This document shows, in pieces, positions 1 to 9,134 of a stretch of 64,000 nucleotides of DNA. The notes beneath the pieces were generated by a model, which ran no database searches, was not told where the DNA came from, and saw only the letters and a list, made by a program, of their open reading frames with translations. The position numbers and the translations under genes were made by a program. The DNA is from an uncultured Bacteroidales bacterium (GTDB lineage: Bacteria > Bacteroidota > Bacteroidia > Bacteroidales > UBA932), in NCBI GenBank assembly GCA_905235995.1, contig CAJONI010000020.1, forward strand, positions 1-64,000, in the 5' to 3' direction. Each line of letters opens with the position of its first letter. Within the stretch, counting starts at the first letter, position 1.

Positions 1-25
1 CGGGCGGCCCATCCGGGCCGCCCGC
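1..25 (-). terminator. GC-rich hairpin downstream of the plug lipoprotein gene
   Basis: A 9-bp perfect stem (GGGCGGCCC pairing with GGGCCGCCC, loop ATCC) lies 27 bases beyond the stop codon of the first minus-strand gene. It could be the terminator of the ackA-ptb-lipoprotein operon. The window ends before any T-tract could be seen on that strand, so the call is tentative. Confidence 0.4.
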
Positions 26-51
26 CAGTCTTTCAGCAGTGGAAGAAGAAG

Positions 52-534
52 CTACTTCGTATCCTTCTTTTTCTTCTTGTCTTTCTGAGAGGCTTCCTTG
101 GCGAACTGGGCGCCCTTGGTGGTGATCTTGATCACGCCGTTTTCGCCACGGATGCCGTAGATGGAAGTGCTGGCGGCGTCCTTGAGCACGTCGACCGAGT
201 AGATTTCGTTGGGATTCACGGCATTGGTGTCGTTGACTTCTACGCCGTCCACCACGATCAGCGGACCGGAGAAGCCGTTGTAAGTGCCTCTGCCACGGAT
301 GACGATGCCTCCGTCGGGGCCGATCTCCAGGCCTGGCACGCGGCCTTCGAGATACTCTTCGAGGCTGCGGTAGGTCATGGCGTCTGTGTCGCTGACCTCA
401 AGATGGGTCATGGAGCTGGTTTCGTAGGGGTTCACTCCGTCGGAATCCTGAGAATCGGAACCGACGTTATTCTGGGTTCCGCAGCCCGCTATGAGCAGCA
501 GTGCGGAAGCGATGAGGACAAGCTTGCGTATCAT
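52..534 (-). CDS. Small lipoprotein carrying only a TonB-receptor plug domain
   Basis: A 160-residue protein with a lipoprotein signal peptide (lipobox LIAGC near residue 18) and, from about residue 55 to 142, a SusC-like plug domain. Recognisable plug segments are GGIVIRGRGTYNG, PLIVVDGVEV and DVLKDAASTSIYG followed by NGVIKITTKG. No beta-barrel follows; the protein ends in a lysine-rich tail. In SusC proteins the plug gates an outer-membrane barrel, so a free plug on a lipid anchor cannot be a transporter by itself. It begins 3 bases after the ptb stop and is probably the last gene of the ackA-ptb operon. Its function is unknown; it could interact with a TonB-dependent receptor or be a domesticated plug fold. 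Confidence 0.75.
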   Translation of the reverse strand: MIRKLVLIASALLLIAGCGTQNNVGSDSQDSDGVNPYETSSMTHLEVSDTDAMTYRSLEEYLEGRVPGLEIGPDGGIVIRGRGTYNGFSGPLIVVDGVEVNDTNAVNPNEIYSVDVLKDAASTSIYGIRGENGVIKITTKGAQFAKEASQKDKKKKKDTK

Positions 535-537
535 GGT

Positions 538-1443
538 TTATTTTGCTGTAAGTGCGGCGAGTGCGATGGAATTGAGCTTGGTGTCGATGCTGTCGGCACG
601 GCTGCTGAGCACGCAGGGGGCCATGGCGCCGGCCACGATGGCGGCCTGTCGTACGTCCTTGCAGAGCTTGGAGTTGGTCTTGTAGAACACGTTGGCGCTC
701 TCGATGTTGGGGAAGAGGAGGCAGTCGGCTTCGCCGGCCACTCCGCTGTTCAGCTTCTTGATCGAGGCGGACTCGGGATCGAGGGCCACGTCGAGGGCAA
801 GCGGGCCGTCGAGCAGGCAGCCTGAGATCTGGCCGCGGTCGGCCAGCTTGGCCAGAAGAGCTGCCTCCACGCAGGCGGGCATGCCTTCGAGCATCTGCTC
901 GGTGGCGGCGATGGCGGCCACCTTCGGCATGGCGATACCCAGTGCCTTGGCGGTGTTGACCAGATATTTGCAGATCGCGATTTTCTGCTTGAAGTCCGGG
1001 GCGGGTATCACGGCCATGTCGCCCATTACGATGAGTTTCGGATAGTTAGGGTTCTGGATCACGGAAACGTGGCTCAGCACGGCCTTGGGAGGCAGCAGCC
1101 CGTTCTCCTTGTTGAGGATGCCGCGCATGTACTTGTCGGTGCTGCAGAGGCCCTTCATGAGGATGTCGCCGGATCCTTCACGCACCATGGCCACGGCCTG
1201 GGCGATGGACTTGAGCTCGTCCTTGTTGTCGATGATGGTGAAAATGGTGTGGTCGATGCCTTCTTCGGTGCAGACTGCCAGGATCTTGTCCTTGTCGCCG
1301 ACGAGTGTTACGTCGACTATGCCCTTGGCGATGGCCAGCGAGGCTGCGGTGATGGTATGGCTGTCGACGCCCCAGGCGGCGACCATGCGTTTCCTGTCCT
1401 TGGAGCGGAGAAGTTCGAATACTTGGTCGAAATTCGTGATCAT
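538..1443 (-). CDS. ptb: Phosphate acyltransferase of the Ptb/Pta family
   Basis: A 301-residue soluble enzyme of the phosphate acetyl/butyryltransferase family, which converts acyl-CoA plus phosphate to acyl-phosphate plus CoA. Its length and the segments DILMKGLCSTDKYMRGIL and GCLLDGPLALDVALD match the short Ptb-type enzymes rather than long Pta. It lies directly downstream of an acyl kinase gene (12-bp gap), so the pair would form ATP by substrate-level phosphorylation in the cytoplasm. The partner kinase looks like acetate kinase rather than butyrate kinase, so the true acyl substrate (acetyl, propionyl or butyryl) cannot be decided here. Confidence 0.85.
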   Translation of the reverse strand: MITNFDQVFELLRSKDRKRMVAAWGVDSHTITAASLAIAKGIVDVTLVGDKDKILAVCTEEGIDHTIFTIIDNKDELKSIAQAVAMVREGSGDILMKGLCSTDKYMRGILNKENGLLPPKAVLSHVSVIQNPNYPKLIVMGDMAVIPAPDFKQKIAICKYLVNTAKALGIAMPKVAAIAATEQMLEGMPACVEAALLAKLADRGQISGCLLDGPLALDVALDPESASIKKLNSGVAGEADCLLFPNIESANVFYKTNSKLCKDVRQAAIVAGAMAPCVLSSRADSIDTKLNSIALAALTAK

Positions 1444-1455
1444 ATCTATCTGTAT

Positions 1456-2607
1456 TTATTTGTTTCTGACTATGTTCATGGTGTCGGTGGCGATGACTAG
1501 CTCCTCGTTGGTGGTCACGGCTACGACCTTGACCTTAGAGCCGGGGCGGGAGATGACCACATCCTTGCCGCGGACGGCATTGGCCTGGGAGTCAAACTCC
1601 ACGCCAAGGAATCCGAGGCCTTCGCACACCTGTTCGCGGACAGGCCAGGCGTTCTCCCCGATGCCGCCCGTGAAGACGATCAGGTCGACGCCGCCAAGCA
1701 CCGCCGCATAGGCACCCACGTATTTCTTGATGCTGTACGCGAGCATCTTGCGGGCGAGTTCGGCTCTCTCATTGCCAGTGGCGGCCGCGGCTTCGATGTC
1801 GCGGTTGTCGGCCGATACGCCGGAGATGCCCAGCAGGCCGCTCTTCTTGTTGAGCAGGTTGTTTACTCCCTGCCAGTCGAGGCCTTCCTTCTCCTGGATG
1901 AAGGTCACGGCGCCGGCGTCGACGTTGCCCACGCGCGTACCCATCACCACGCCTTCAACGGGGGTGAAGCCCATCGAGGTGTCGACGCTCACTCCGTTCT
2001 TGATGGCGGTCACTGAGCTGCCGTTGCCGAGGTGGCAGGTGATGATGCGGCTATTCTTGATGTCGAGGCCAACGAACTTGCAGGCCTTTTCGGCGACGAA
2101 CTTGTGGCTGGTGCCGTGGAAACCGTAGCGGCGCAGGCGGTACTGCTCGTAGAAGCGCCAGGGGACTGCGTACATGTAGGCGTAGTCGGGCATCGTCTGA
2201 TGGAACGAGGTGTCGAAGACGGCGACCTGGGGTATGCCGGGCATCAGCTTCTCGACGGCCTGGATGCCCATCAGGTTTGCGGGATTATGGAGCGGCGCCA
2301 GGGCGCAGCACTGTGCGATCTTGTCCATCACGTCGGGCGTCACCCTGACGCTGCGGTCGAAGAATTCTCCGCCGTGAGCCACGCGGTGGCCTACCGCCTC
2401 GATGTCGGAGAGGGAGCTTATGACGCCCTCTTCGGGACTCACCAGGGCGTCAAGCACCATCTGGATGCCGGCTGCATGGTCGGGGACCACGTCGCCTATG
2501 CGTTCAACCAAACCTTTTTTCATGAGGGTGAAATCTTCGGCGCTCCGCATGTCGAGCAGCTGATACTTCAGCGAGGAGCTTCCGCAATTGAGGACAAGGA
2601 TGATCAT
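1456..2607 (-). CDS. ackA: Acetate kinase
   Basis: A 383-residue ASKHA-fold kinase that makes ATP from acetyl-phosphate and ADP. The N-terminal phosphate loop LNCGSSSLKYQLLD, the FHGTSH motif, CHLGNGSSV and FTGGIGENA are all present and are of the acetate kinase type. Butyrate kinases usually start with an INPGSTSTK-like loop and are shorter. It is the first gene of a minus-strand operon with ptb and the plug lipoprotein, read from a TAACTTTG promoter 30 bases upstream. Broader acyl specificity is possible given the Ptb-type partner. Confidence 0.9.
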   Translation of the reverse strand: MIILVLNCGSSSLKYQLLDMRSAEDFTLMKKGLVERIGDVVPDHAAGIQMVLDALVSPEEGVISSLSDIEAVGHRVAHGGEFFDRSVRVTPDVMDKIAQCCALAPLHNPANLMGIQAVEKLMPGIPQVAVFDTSFHQTMPDYAYMYAVPWRFYEQYRLRRYGFHGTSHKFVAEKACKFVGLDIKNSRIITCHLGNGSSVTAIKNGVSVDTSMGFTPVEGVVMGTRVGNVDAGAVTFIQEKEGLDWQGVNNLLNKKSGLLGISGVSADNRDIEAAAATGNERAELARKMLAYSIKKYVGAYAAVLGGVDLIVFTGGIGENAWPVREQVCEGLGFLGVEFDSQANAVRGKDVVISRPGSKVKVVAVTTNEELVIATDTMNIVRNK

Positions 2608-2637
2608 ATCTTTTGTTTATTTGAAAATCGAATTCGA

Positions 2638-2645
2638 CAAAGTTA
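2638..2645 (-). promoter_or_regulatory. Bacteroidetes -7 promoter box for ackA-ptb
   Basis: TAACTTTG on the minus strand matches the Bacteroidetes -7 consensus TAnnTTTG and lies 30 bases before the ackA ATG. No clear -33 TTTG is seen at the usual distance. Confidence 0.6.
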
Positions 2646-2682
2646 TGAAAAAAAAGTAGTATCTTGCTGAAAATTTGAGAGG

Positions 2683-3744
2683 ATGTGGCAAGGTAGGGAA
2701 GTCTTTCTTTGTACCCTGGCCTTTCTGGCCGGAAACGTGGCGGGCGATGCGCTTTCATTCCATCCCGCCGTGCTTTTGCTCATTGCTGCTCTCTGTGCCG
2801 TTCTGCTGTGGCTCCGTCCATGCGGAGGACTGTCGATACTTTGCCTGTTCATGTTGGGAGCCGCCAGCGTCCAGACAGGGCGTATGCCTCCGGAACCGGA
2901 ACTTTCCTCTCTCATGGCATGGGCTGCTCGCTGCAAAGCCGGTTTCTCGGAGTCCCTGGCCATGTGGTTTCCGGAAGGTGACGAACTCGCCGTGCTCCGG
3001 GCGCTTTCAATAGGCGACAAAGGCTCGCTTACGCGCGACCTCAGGGCGGCCTACCGTGAGAGCGGAGCGATGCACCTGCTGGCGCTCAGCGGACTCCACG
3101 TGGGCCTGGTCTATGCGCTTCTGTCATGGCTGCTGAAGCCGCTGGGAGGGAGCCGGACGGCCCGGATGCTGCGCAGCGTCCTCCTTCTGGCCGCACTCTG
3201 GGCCTATGCCCTCATCACAGGACTCAGCGCCTCTATCTCCCGGGCGGTGCTGATGATCAGCTTCTATGAGGTATCGGGCCTGCTCTCTGGCGACCGCGAT
3301 GCGCTGGCAGCACTTTCCGGCAGCGCATTCATCCTCATGCTGGCCAATCCCGAAGCACCCCGCGACATCGGCTTCCAACTCTCCTACACGGCCGTTCTTT
3401 CAATCATCCTCCTGCATCCCTGGCTTTCCGGGCTGCTGCGCACCCGTTCACCCCTGCTCTCACGGGTCTGGGCACTGCTCAGCATGAGCCTCTGCTGCCA
3501 GGCGACCTGCGGGATGCTGGCCTGGTTGTATTTCGGCACATTTCCCCGCTATTTCCTGCTGACCGCGATCATGGCCGTGCCTATGGCCACTGCCTCGCTC
3601 TATGCCGCCGTTGCGGCCGTGGCGCTGCAGGCCATTTCCACCTTCCTTCCCCTTGTCTCAGATGCCTCCGACCTCTTCGCCGAAGCCCTCCGCTGGCTTT
3701 TGCATCTGCTCAACACCATCATCCGCCTGATCGCAGAACTATGA
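2683..3744 (+). CDS. comEC: Minimal ComEC/Rec2-family competence membrane protein
   Basis: A 353-residue polytopic membrane protein containing the ComEC competence domain, recognisable from MHLLALSGLHVGLVYALL, the segment around ITGLSASISRAVLM, and DIGFQLSYTAVLSIILL. ComEC forms the inner-membrane channel for single-stranded DNA in transformation. Family members are usually 600-800 residues; this one has a very short N-terminal region (no full DUF4131/OB part) and no C-terminal metallo-beta-lactamase domain. It stands alone, divergent from ackA. The MBL-less form is common in Bacteroidetes, but this length is short even for them, so activity in DNA uptake is uncertain. Confidence 0.8.
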   Translation: MWQGREVFLCTLAFLAGNVAGDALSFHPAVLLLIAALCAVLLWLRPCGGLSILCLFMLGAASVQTGRMPPEPELSSLMAWAARCKAGFSESLAMWFPEGDELAVLRALSIGDKGSLTRDLRAAYRESGAMHLLALSGLHVGLVYALLSWLLKPLGGSRTARMLRSVLLLAALWAYALITGLSASISRAVLMISFYEVSGLLSGDRDALAALSGSAFILMLANPEAPRDIGFQLSYTAVLSIILLHPWLSGLLRTRSPLLSRVWALLSMSLCCQATCGMLAWLYFGTFPRYFLLTAIMAVPMATASLYAAVAAVALQAISTFLPLVSDASDLFAEALRWLLHLLNTIIRLIAEL

Positions 3745-3794
3745 TCCCCTTCCAGGCCGCCCCGCAGCTTCCGCCGTCCAACCTCCGCCCGCCT

Positions 3795-3839
3795 CGCCTC
3801 CGCCCGCACCGCCTCCGCCCGCACCGCCTCCGCCCGCAC
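3795..3839. repeat. 15-bp tandem repeat, three perfect copies
   Basis: CGCCTCCGCCCGCAC is repeated three times without error, with degenerate partial units on both sides. It lies between the comEC stop and the first 111-bp repeat. The track ORFs through it (RLRPH repeats, or VRAEA on the other strand) run on into the mobile repeat and are not credible proteins. Confidence 0.85.
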
Positions 3840-3870
3840 CGCGCCCCCGCACTTTCTCCTGCTTTTTTTT

Positions 3871-3981
3871 CGCTGCAATGTACACACTTGACCGACAGCC
3901 GTTTATGCAAACTCCTCCCCTTGCCGGACGCGGGGAGGACATCTTGTAATGCCCTGATATAGTGTTGCGTCCATTGCAGCG
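3871..3981 (-). repeat. 111-bp symmetric repeat, copy 1
   Basis: This element has perfect 10-bp terminal inverted repeats (CGCTGCAATG) and a central hairpin (TCCTCCCC pairing with GGGGAGGA) placed exactly at the midpoint. It is inverted relative to copies 2 and 3 and differs from them at only a few positions. Its right edge sits 10 bases before the -7 box of the MATE gene. It is probably a non-autonomous mobile or REP-like element; see the transposase at 9129-10046. Confidence 0.9.
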
Positions 3982-3991
3982 GAAAAATTAG

Positions 3992-3999
3992 TACCTTTG
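3992..3999 (+). promoter_or_regulatory. -7 promoter box for the MATE gene
   Basis: TACCTTTG ends six bases before the ATG at 4006, so transcription would start at or next to the start codon. The 21 bases joining the repeat edge to this box are almost identical to those in front of the vanX-like gene. Confidence 0.65.
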
Positions 4000-4005
4000 C
4001 AGTCT

Positions 4006-5391
4006 ATGGCAGAAAACATTCCTCTTGAACTCGGGACGGAGCCGGTCGGCAAGCTGCTGAAGAAGTACGCTATGCCAGCGATCATCGCGATGACCGCTTC
4101 GTCGCTGTATAACATGGTCGACAGCATCTTCATCGGGCAGGGATGCGGTCCCATGGCCATTTCCGGCCTGGCTCTGACCTTCCCGCTGATGAACCTGTCA
4201 GCCGCCTTCGGCACGCTCGTGGGCGTGGGCGGAGCCACCCTGATCTCTGTGCTGCTGGGACAGAAGAACTATCCCGTAGCCAAGAAGGTGCTTAGCAACG
4301 TCTTCATCCTGAACGTGTTGGTCGGCGTGCTCTTCGCTGCCATCACCCTGACTTTTCTCGATCCTATCCTGCGCTTCTTCGGCGCCAGCGACGCCACGCT
4401 TCCCTATGCCCGCAGCTACATGATCCCAATCCTGCTGGGCAACGTGATCACGCACCTTTATTTCGGACTGAACTCCATCGTGCGCGTATCGGGCCATCCG
4501 CAGAAGGCAATGTACGCCACCATCCTTACCGTCACGCTCAACACGTTCCTGGACCCGATCTTCATATTCCTATTCGACATGGGCATCCAGGGCGCGGCCA
4601 TCGCCACGGTCCTTTCGCAGACCGTATCCCTGATCTGGATTATGCGCATCATCTGCGACAAGCGGGAGTTCCTGCACCTGTCGCGCGAGACCTTCGGCTT
4701 GGACTGGGGAATCGCGAAGCGTTCGCTCTCCATCGGCATGGCGCCGTTCCTGATGAACGTAGCTTCATGCTTCGTGGTGATTTTCATCAACAACCAGTTC
4801 AAGCGCTACGGCGGCGATCTGGCCATCGGAGCCTACGGCATCGTCAACCGGGTGATTTTTCTCTTCCTGATGGTAGTCATGGGCTTCAATCAGGGCATGC
4901 AGCCCATCGCTGGCTACAATTATGGTGCGAAGCAGTACGGGCGCGCACTGGAAGTACTGAACCTCACTATCAGGTGGGCCATCGTGGTTACGAGCATCTG
5001 CTTTGTCGTGGGAATGTTCTTCCCCAGGGCGGCAGTGTCGCTGTTTACCCACGACCCCGAACTGATAGACCTGGCTGCCAGGGGTTTCCGCATCACGGTC
5101 GCCATCTTCTTCATAATCGGCAGGCAGATGGTCATCACCAATTTCTTCCAGAGCATAGGTCTGGCCAACAAGGCCATCTTCCTGTCGCTCACCCGGCAGC
5201 TGATCTTCCTGCTGCCTTTCCTGGCCATCCTGCCGCTCTGGTTGGGAGCCGACGGCGTGTGGCTCAGCATGCCTGCGTCCGACCTGGCCGCACTGATCAT
5301 AACCGAGATAATGCTGGCAAGGCTCAAGAATAGCTTCCGCAAGGAGCAGGAGGCCATGGCCGAAATCCCCGCAACAGTTTCAGAACAATAA
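4006..5391 (+). CDS. MATE-family multidrug/organic cation exporter
   Basis: A 461-residue integral membrane protein with about twelve membrane segments in two repeated halves. It is recognisable as a MATE transporter from the N-terminal ASSLYNMVDSIFIGQ segment and MGFNQGMQPIAGYNYGAKQY in the second half. MATE proteins export drugs or metabolites in exchange for Na+ or H+. The track starts at a TTG codon three codons earlier; the ATG at 4006 is preferred because it fits the promoter spacing. The next gene follows after 11 bp and may be co-transcribed. Substrate unknown. Confidence 0.9.
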   Translation: MAENIPLELGTEPVGKLLKKYAMPAIIAMTASSLYNMVDSIFIGQGCGPMAISGLALTFPLMNLSAAFGTLVGVGGATLISVLLGQKNYPVAKKVLSNVFILNVLVGVLFAAITLTFLDPILRFFGASDATLPYARSYMIPILLGNVITHLYFGLNSIVRVSGHPQKAMYATILTVTLNTFLDPIFIFLFDMGIQGAAIATVLSQTVSLIWIMRIICDKREFLHLSRETFGLDWGIAKRSLSIGMAPFLMNVASCFVVIFINNQFKRYGGDLAIGAYGIVNRVIFLFLMVVMGFNQGMQPIAGYNYGAKQYGRALEVLNLTIRWAIVVTSICFVVGMFFPRAAVSLFTHDPELIDLAARGFRITVAIFFIIGRQMVITNFFQSIGLANKAIFLSLTRQLIFLLPFLAILPLWLGADGVWLSMPASDLAALIITEIMLARLKNSFRKEQEAMAEIPATVSEQ

Positions 5392-5402
5392 TATTTCACG
5401 CT

Positions 5403-6038
5403 ATGGAACCCCATCTTATCATATCGATCGGCCGCCAGATCGGCGCAGGAGGCCTCGACACCGCCCGGGCCCTGGCCAAGGAATTCGGCATCAAGATGTA
5501 TGACAAGGAATTGCTGGCCGAAGTGGCACGCGAAAGCGGCCTCGACGCGACCTGCTTCGAGGAGCGGGACGAGAAGTCAAGCCGCGGCGTCGCGGGCGCC
5601 CTCCTGGGATTCCGCTCAGTGCTTGGCCTTTACAACAGGGCCGGCAGCGACAGCGTGATGAACGAGGAGCAGCTTTTCAAGATTCAGGGAGATGTGATGC
5701 GCAGGATTGCAGCCCGCGAGGACTGCATCATCGTAGGACGCTGCGCCGACTACATACTGCGCGACGAGCCGCGACTCTACACGGTATTCATCAGCGCCAG
5801 CCTCCCCAGCCGCGTCCGCCGTTTGATGAGAGGACATGGCTACGATGCCGAGGAGGCCCGCCGCCGCATCGAGCAGGGTGACCGCAAGCGGGCCGAATAC
5901 TACAACTACTACACCTTCAAGAAGTGGGGCGACTCGACCAGCTACGACCTTTGCATCGACTCCTCCAAACTTGACGACGATATCTCCAAAGTAGTGGAGC
6001 TCATCAAGTTCAACATGAGGCAGCGCGGCCTCATCTAA
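5403..6038 (+). CDS. Cytidylate-kinase-like P-loop protein
   Basis: A 211-residue protein of the cytidylate kinase-like family (Pfam Cytidylate_kin2). The start IISIGRQIGAGGLDTARALA carries the atypical GRQIGAGG nucleotide-binding loop of that family, and CIIVGRCADYIL is also typical. It is not the housekeeping Cmk; the substrate of this family is not established. It lies between the MATE gene and ettA with 11- and 12-bp gaps, so the three genes probably form one transcript. Confidence 0.8.
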   Translation: MEPHLIISIGRQIGAGGLDTARALAKEFGIKMYDKELLAEVARESGLDATCFEERDEKSSRGVAGALLGFRSVLGLYNRAGSDSVMNEEQLFKIQGDVMRRIAAREDCIIVGRCADYILRDEPRLYTVFISASLPSRVRRLMRGHGYDAEEARRRIEQGDRKRAEYYNYYTFKKWGDSTSYDLCIDSSKLDDDISKVVELIKFNMRQRGLI

Positions 6039-6050
6039 GACCTTCACGCC

Positions 6051-7727
<1,677 letters not shown>

Positions 7728-7736
7728 AGCTGCCGA

Positions 7737-8501
7737 TCAGCGCAGCTCCTGCACCGGGAAGGTGAAATAAGTGTCCGGATACGGTTCATCCTTGAGGGTG
7801 AAGTGCCACCACTCACTCTCGAGTGCATTGAAACCATGTCTCAGCATTGCGTTGCGCAGGATCATGCGGTTGGCGAACTGTTCGGCGGTGATGCTGCGAC
7901 CGGTGGGGCTGGTACTGCCGTCCCCCGTATACTCGCCCGTCTCGGGATTGCCGCAGAAATCCGGATGACTTTCCGGGCCGAACCAGTCGAAGGTGCCGCC
8001 CATGTCAACTTCCTTTTCCAAAGCCATATCGAAGAGCGTAAGGTCGACCGTTGAGCCGCGCGTATGGCCGCTCTTTTCCATTATGTACAACTGGTCGAAA
8101 AGTACACTCTTGTCGAGGTCGGGATAGAAATATGCCTTCATGGTGGTGTCTGGAATGTCGGCGGCCCAGCGGACGAAGTGGTCCACGGCGCACTGGGGAC
8201 GGTAGGCGTCGTAAATCTTCAGGCGGTAGCCCTGCCCGATCATGTCGTCGCTTACGGCCTTCAGGGCCTCGGCGGCCTCCCTGGTCAGGAGCGCAGTAGG
8301 CTGAAGGTAGCCGTCGATGCGGTCTCCGACGAAATTGTAGGTGCTGTGGTAACGGATTTCCAGGATGGCGTCCGGGACCACGTCGGTGATGTTGACGAAG
8401 TCGCTGCTGTCGGCGGCCGGGTCGGCGACGGGCGTTTCGCAGGCCGTCAGCATCATGGCGGCGAATGCCGCTGCGATTATCAAGGTGAAAGTACGTTTCA
8501 T
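7737..8501 (-). CDS. D-Ala-D-Ala dipeptidase, VanX family lipoprotein
   Basis: A 254-residue M15D zinc peptidase with a lipoprotein signal (MKRTFTLIIAAAFAAMMLTAC). The zinc-site segments are SGHTRGSTVDLTL (His and Asp ligands) and ESEWWHFTL (catalytic Glu and His). Enzymes of this family cleave D-alanyl-D-alanine; the envelope location suggests recycling of peptidoglycan dipeptides rather than vancomycin resistance, as no vanH/vanA neighbour is present. The track start at 8561 lies inside the repeat; the ATG at 8501 begins the signal peptide and lies 22 bases after a TACCTTTG box. Confidence 0.88.
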   Translation of the reverse strand: MKRTFTLIIAAAFAAMMLTACETPVADPAADSSDFVNITDVVPDAILEIRYHSTYNFVGDRIDGYLQPTALLTREAAEALKAVSDDMIGQGYRLKIYDAYRPQCAVDHFVRWAADIPDTTMKAYFYPDLDKSVLFDQLYIMEKSGHTRGSTVDLTLFDMALEKEVDMGGTFDWFGPESHPDFCGNPETGEYTGDGSTSPTGRSITAEQFANRMILRNAMLRHGFNALESEWWHFTLKDEPYPDTYFTFPVQELR

Positions 8502-8523
8502 GACGTTCGCTGGTTTGAGTGCG

Positions 8524-8531
8524 CAAAGGTA
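8524..8531 (-). promoter_or_regulatory. -7 promoter box for the vanX-like gene
   Basis: TACCTTTG on the minus strand, ten bases from the left edge of repeat copy 2. It is spaced from the repeat terminus exactly as the MATE promoter is from copy 1. Confidence 0.65.
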
Positions 8532-8541
8532 CAAATTTTTC

Positions 8542-8652
8542 CGCTGCAATGGACGCATCACTATATCAGGGCATTACAAGATGTCCTCCCCGCGTCCGGC
8601 GAGGGGAGGAGTTTGCATAAACGGCTGTTGGTCAGGTGTGTACATTGCAGCG
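8542..8652 (+). repeat. 111-bp symmetric repeat, copy 2
   Basis: Same length and structure as copy 1, with both 10-bp ends perfect. It fills the divergent intergenic region between the dipeptidase and phosphatase genes, and each end lies about ten bases from an outward-facing TACCTTTG box. Confidence 0.9.
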
Positions 8653-8662
8653 CGAATTTTTG

Positions 8663-8670
8663 TACCTTTG
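8663..8670 (+). promoter_or_regulatory. -7 promoter box for the tyrosine phosphatase gene
   Basis: TACCTTTG ends five bases before the ATG at 8676, which predicts a leaderless or nearly leaderless mRNA. The upstream TTG lies inside the end of the 111-bp repeat. Confidence 0.65.
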
Positions 8671-8675
8671 CCGGC

Positions 8676-9134
8676 ATGAAGAAGATTTTGTTCATTTGCC
8701 ATGGCAACATATGCAGGAGCACGATGGCCGAGGCCATTATGAAACACATGGCCTCCGAGGCCGGTCGTCACGATGAATTTGAGATTGCTTCGGCTGCCGT
8801 CAGCGAGGAAGAATTGGGAAATCCGATCTATCCGCCGGCAGCGGCTGTCTTGCGCCGTCACGGCATCGCTTACGACGGCCAAAGGACGGCCCGTCAGATG
8901 AAAGCATCCGACTACGGGAAATACGATTTGATCATTGCTATGGATGAATCCAACATACGCGGCATCAGGCGTATTGTCGGTGGCGATCCGGACGGGAAGA
9001 TCCGTCTTCTGCTCGAATACGCCGGCGAACACCGCAACGTGGCGGATCCCTGGTACACCAACGATTTCGAAACAGCCTATAACGATATCTTCAAAGGCTG
9101 CCGTGCCTTGCTCGCCGCCCTGCCCCGGTCATAA
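8676..9134 (+). CDS. Low-molecular-weight protein tyrosine phosphatase
   Basis: A 152-residue cytosolic phosphatase. The active-site P-loop CHGNICRS (Cys8, Arg14) is at the N-terminus and the general-acid DPWY motif is near residue 127. The family dephosphorylates phosphotyrosine proteins or small phosphate esters. The track extends this frame back to 8064 through the repeat and antisense to the dipeptidase gene; the true start is the ATG directly before KKILFICHGN. Its end overlaps the transposase gene by 6 bp, tail to tail. No tyrosine kinase is nearby. Confidence 0.93.
   Translation: MKKILFICHGNICRSTMAEAIMKHMASEAGRHDEFEIASAAVSEEELGNPIYPPAAAVLRRHGIAYDGQRTARQMKASDYGKYDLIIAMDESNIRGIRRIVGGDPDGKIRLLLEYAGEHRNVADPWYTNDFETAYNDIFKGCRALLAALPRS

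Noticed and set aside
3741-3962. ORF overlapping the comEC stop by ATGA and encoding RLRPH repeats
   Set aside because: The repeats come from a 15-bp DNA minisatellite and the frame runs into the mobile 111-bp repeat. No conserved domain is visible.
7737-8501. Vancomycin resistance gene vanX
   Set aside because: No vanH, vanA or vanRS neighbour. An envelope lipoprotein of this family in a Gram-negative cell fits dipeptide recycling better.
8064-8675. Long N-terminal extension of the phosphatase ORF
   Set aside because: It is antisense to the dipeptidase gene and crosses repeat copy 2. The conserved phosphatase starts at the ATG right after a promoter box.
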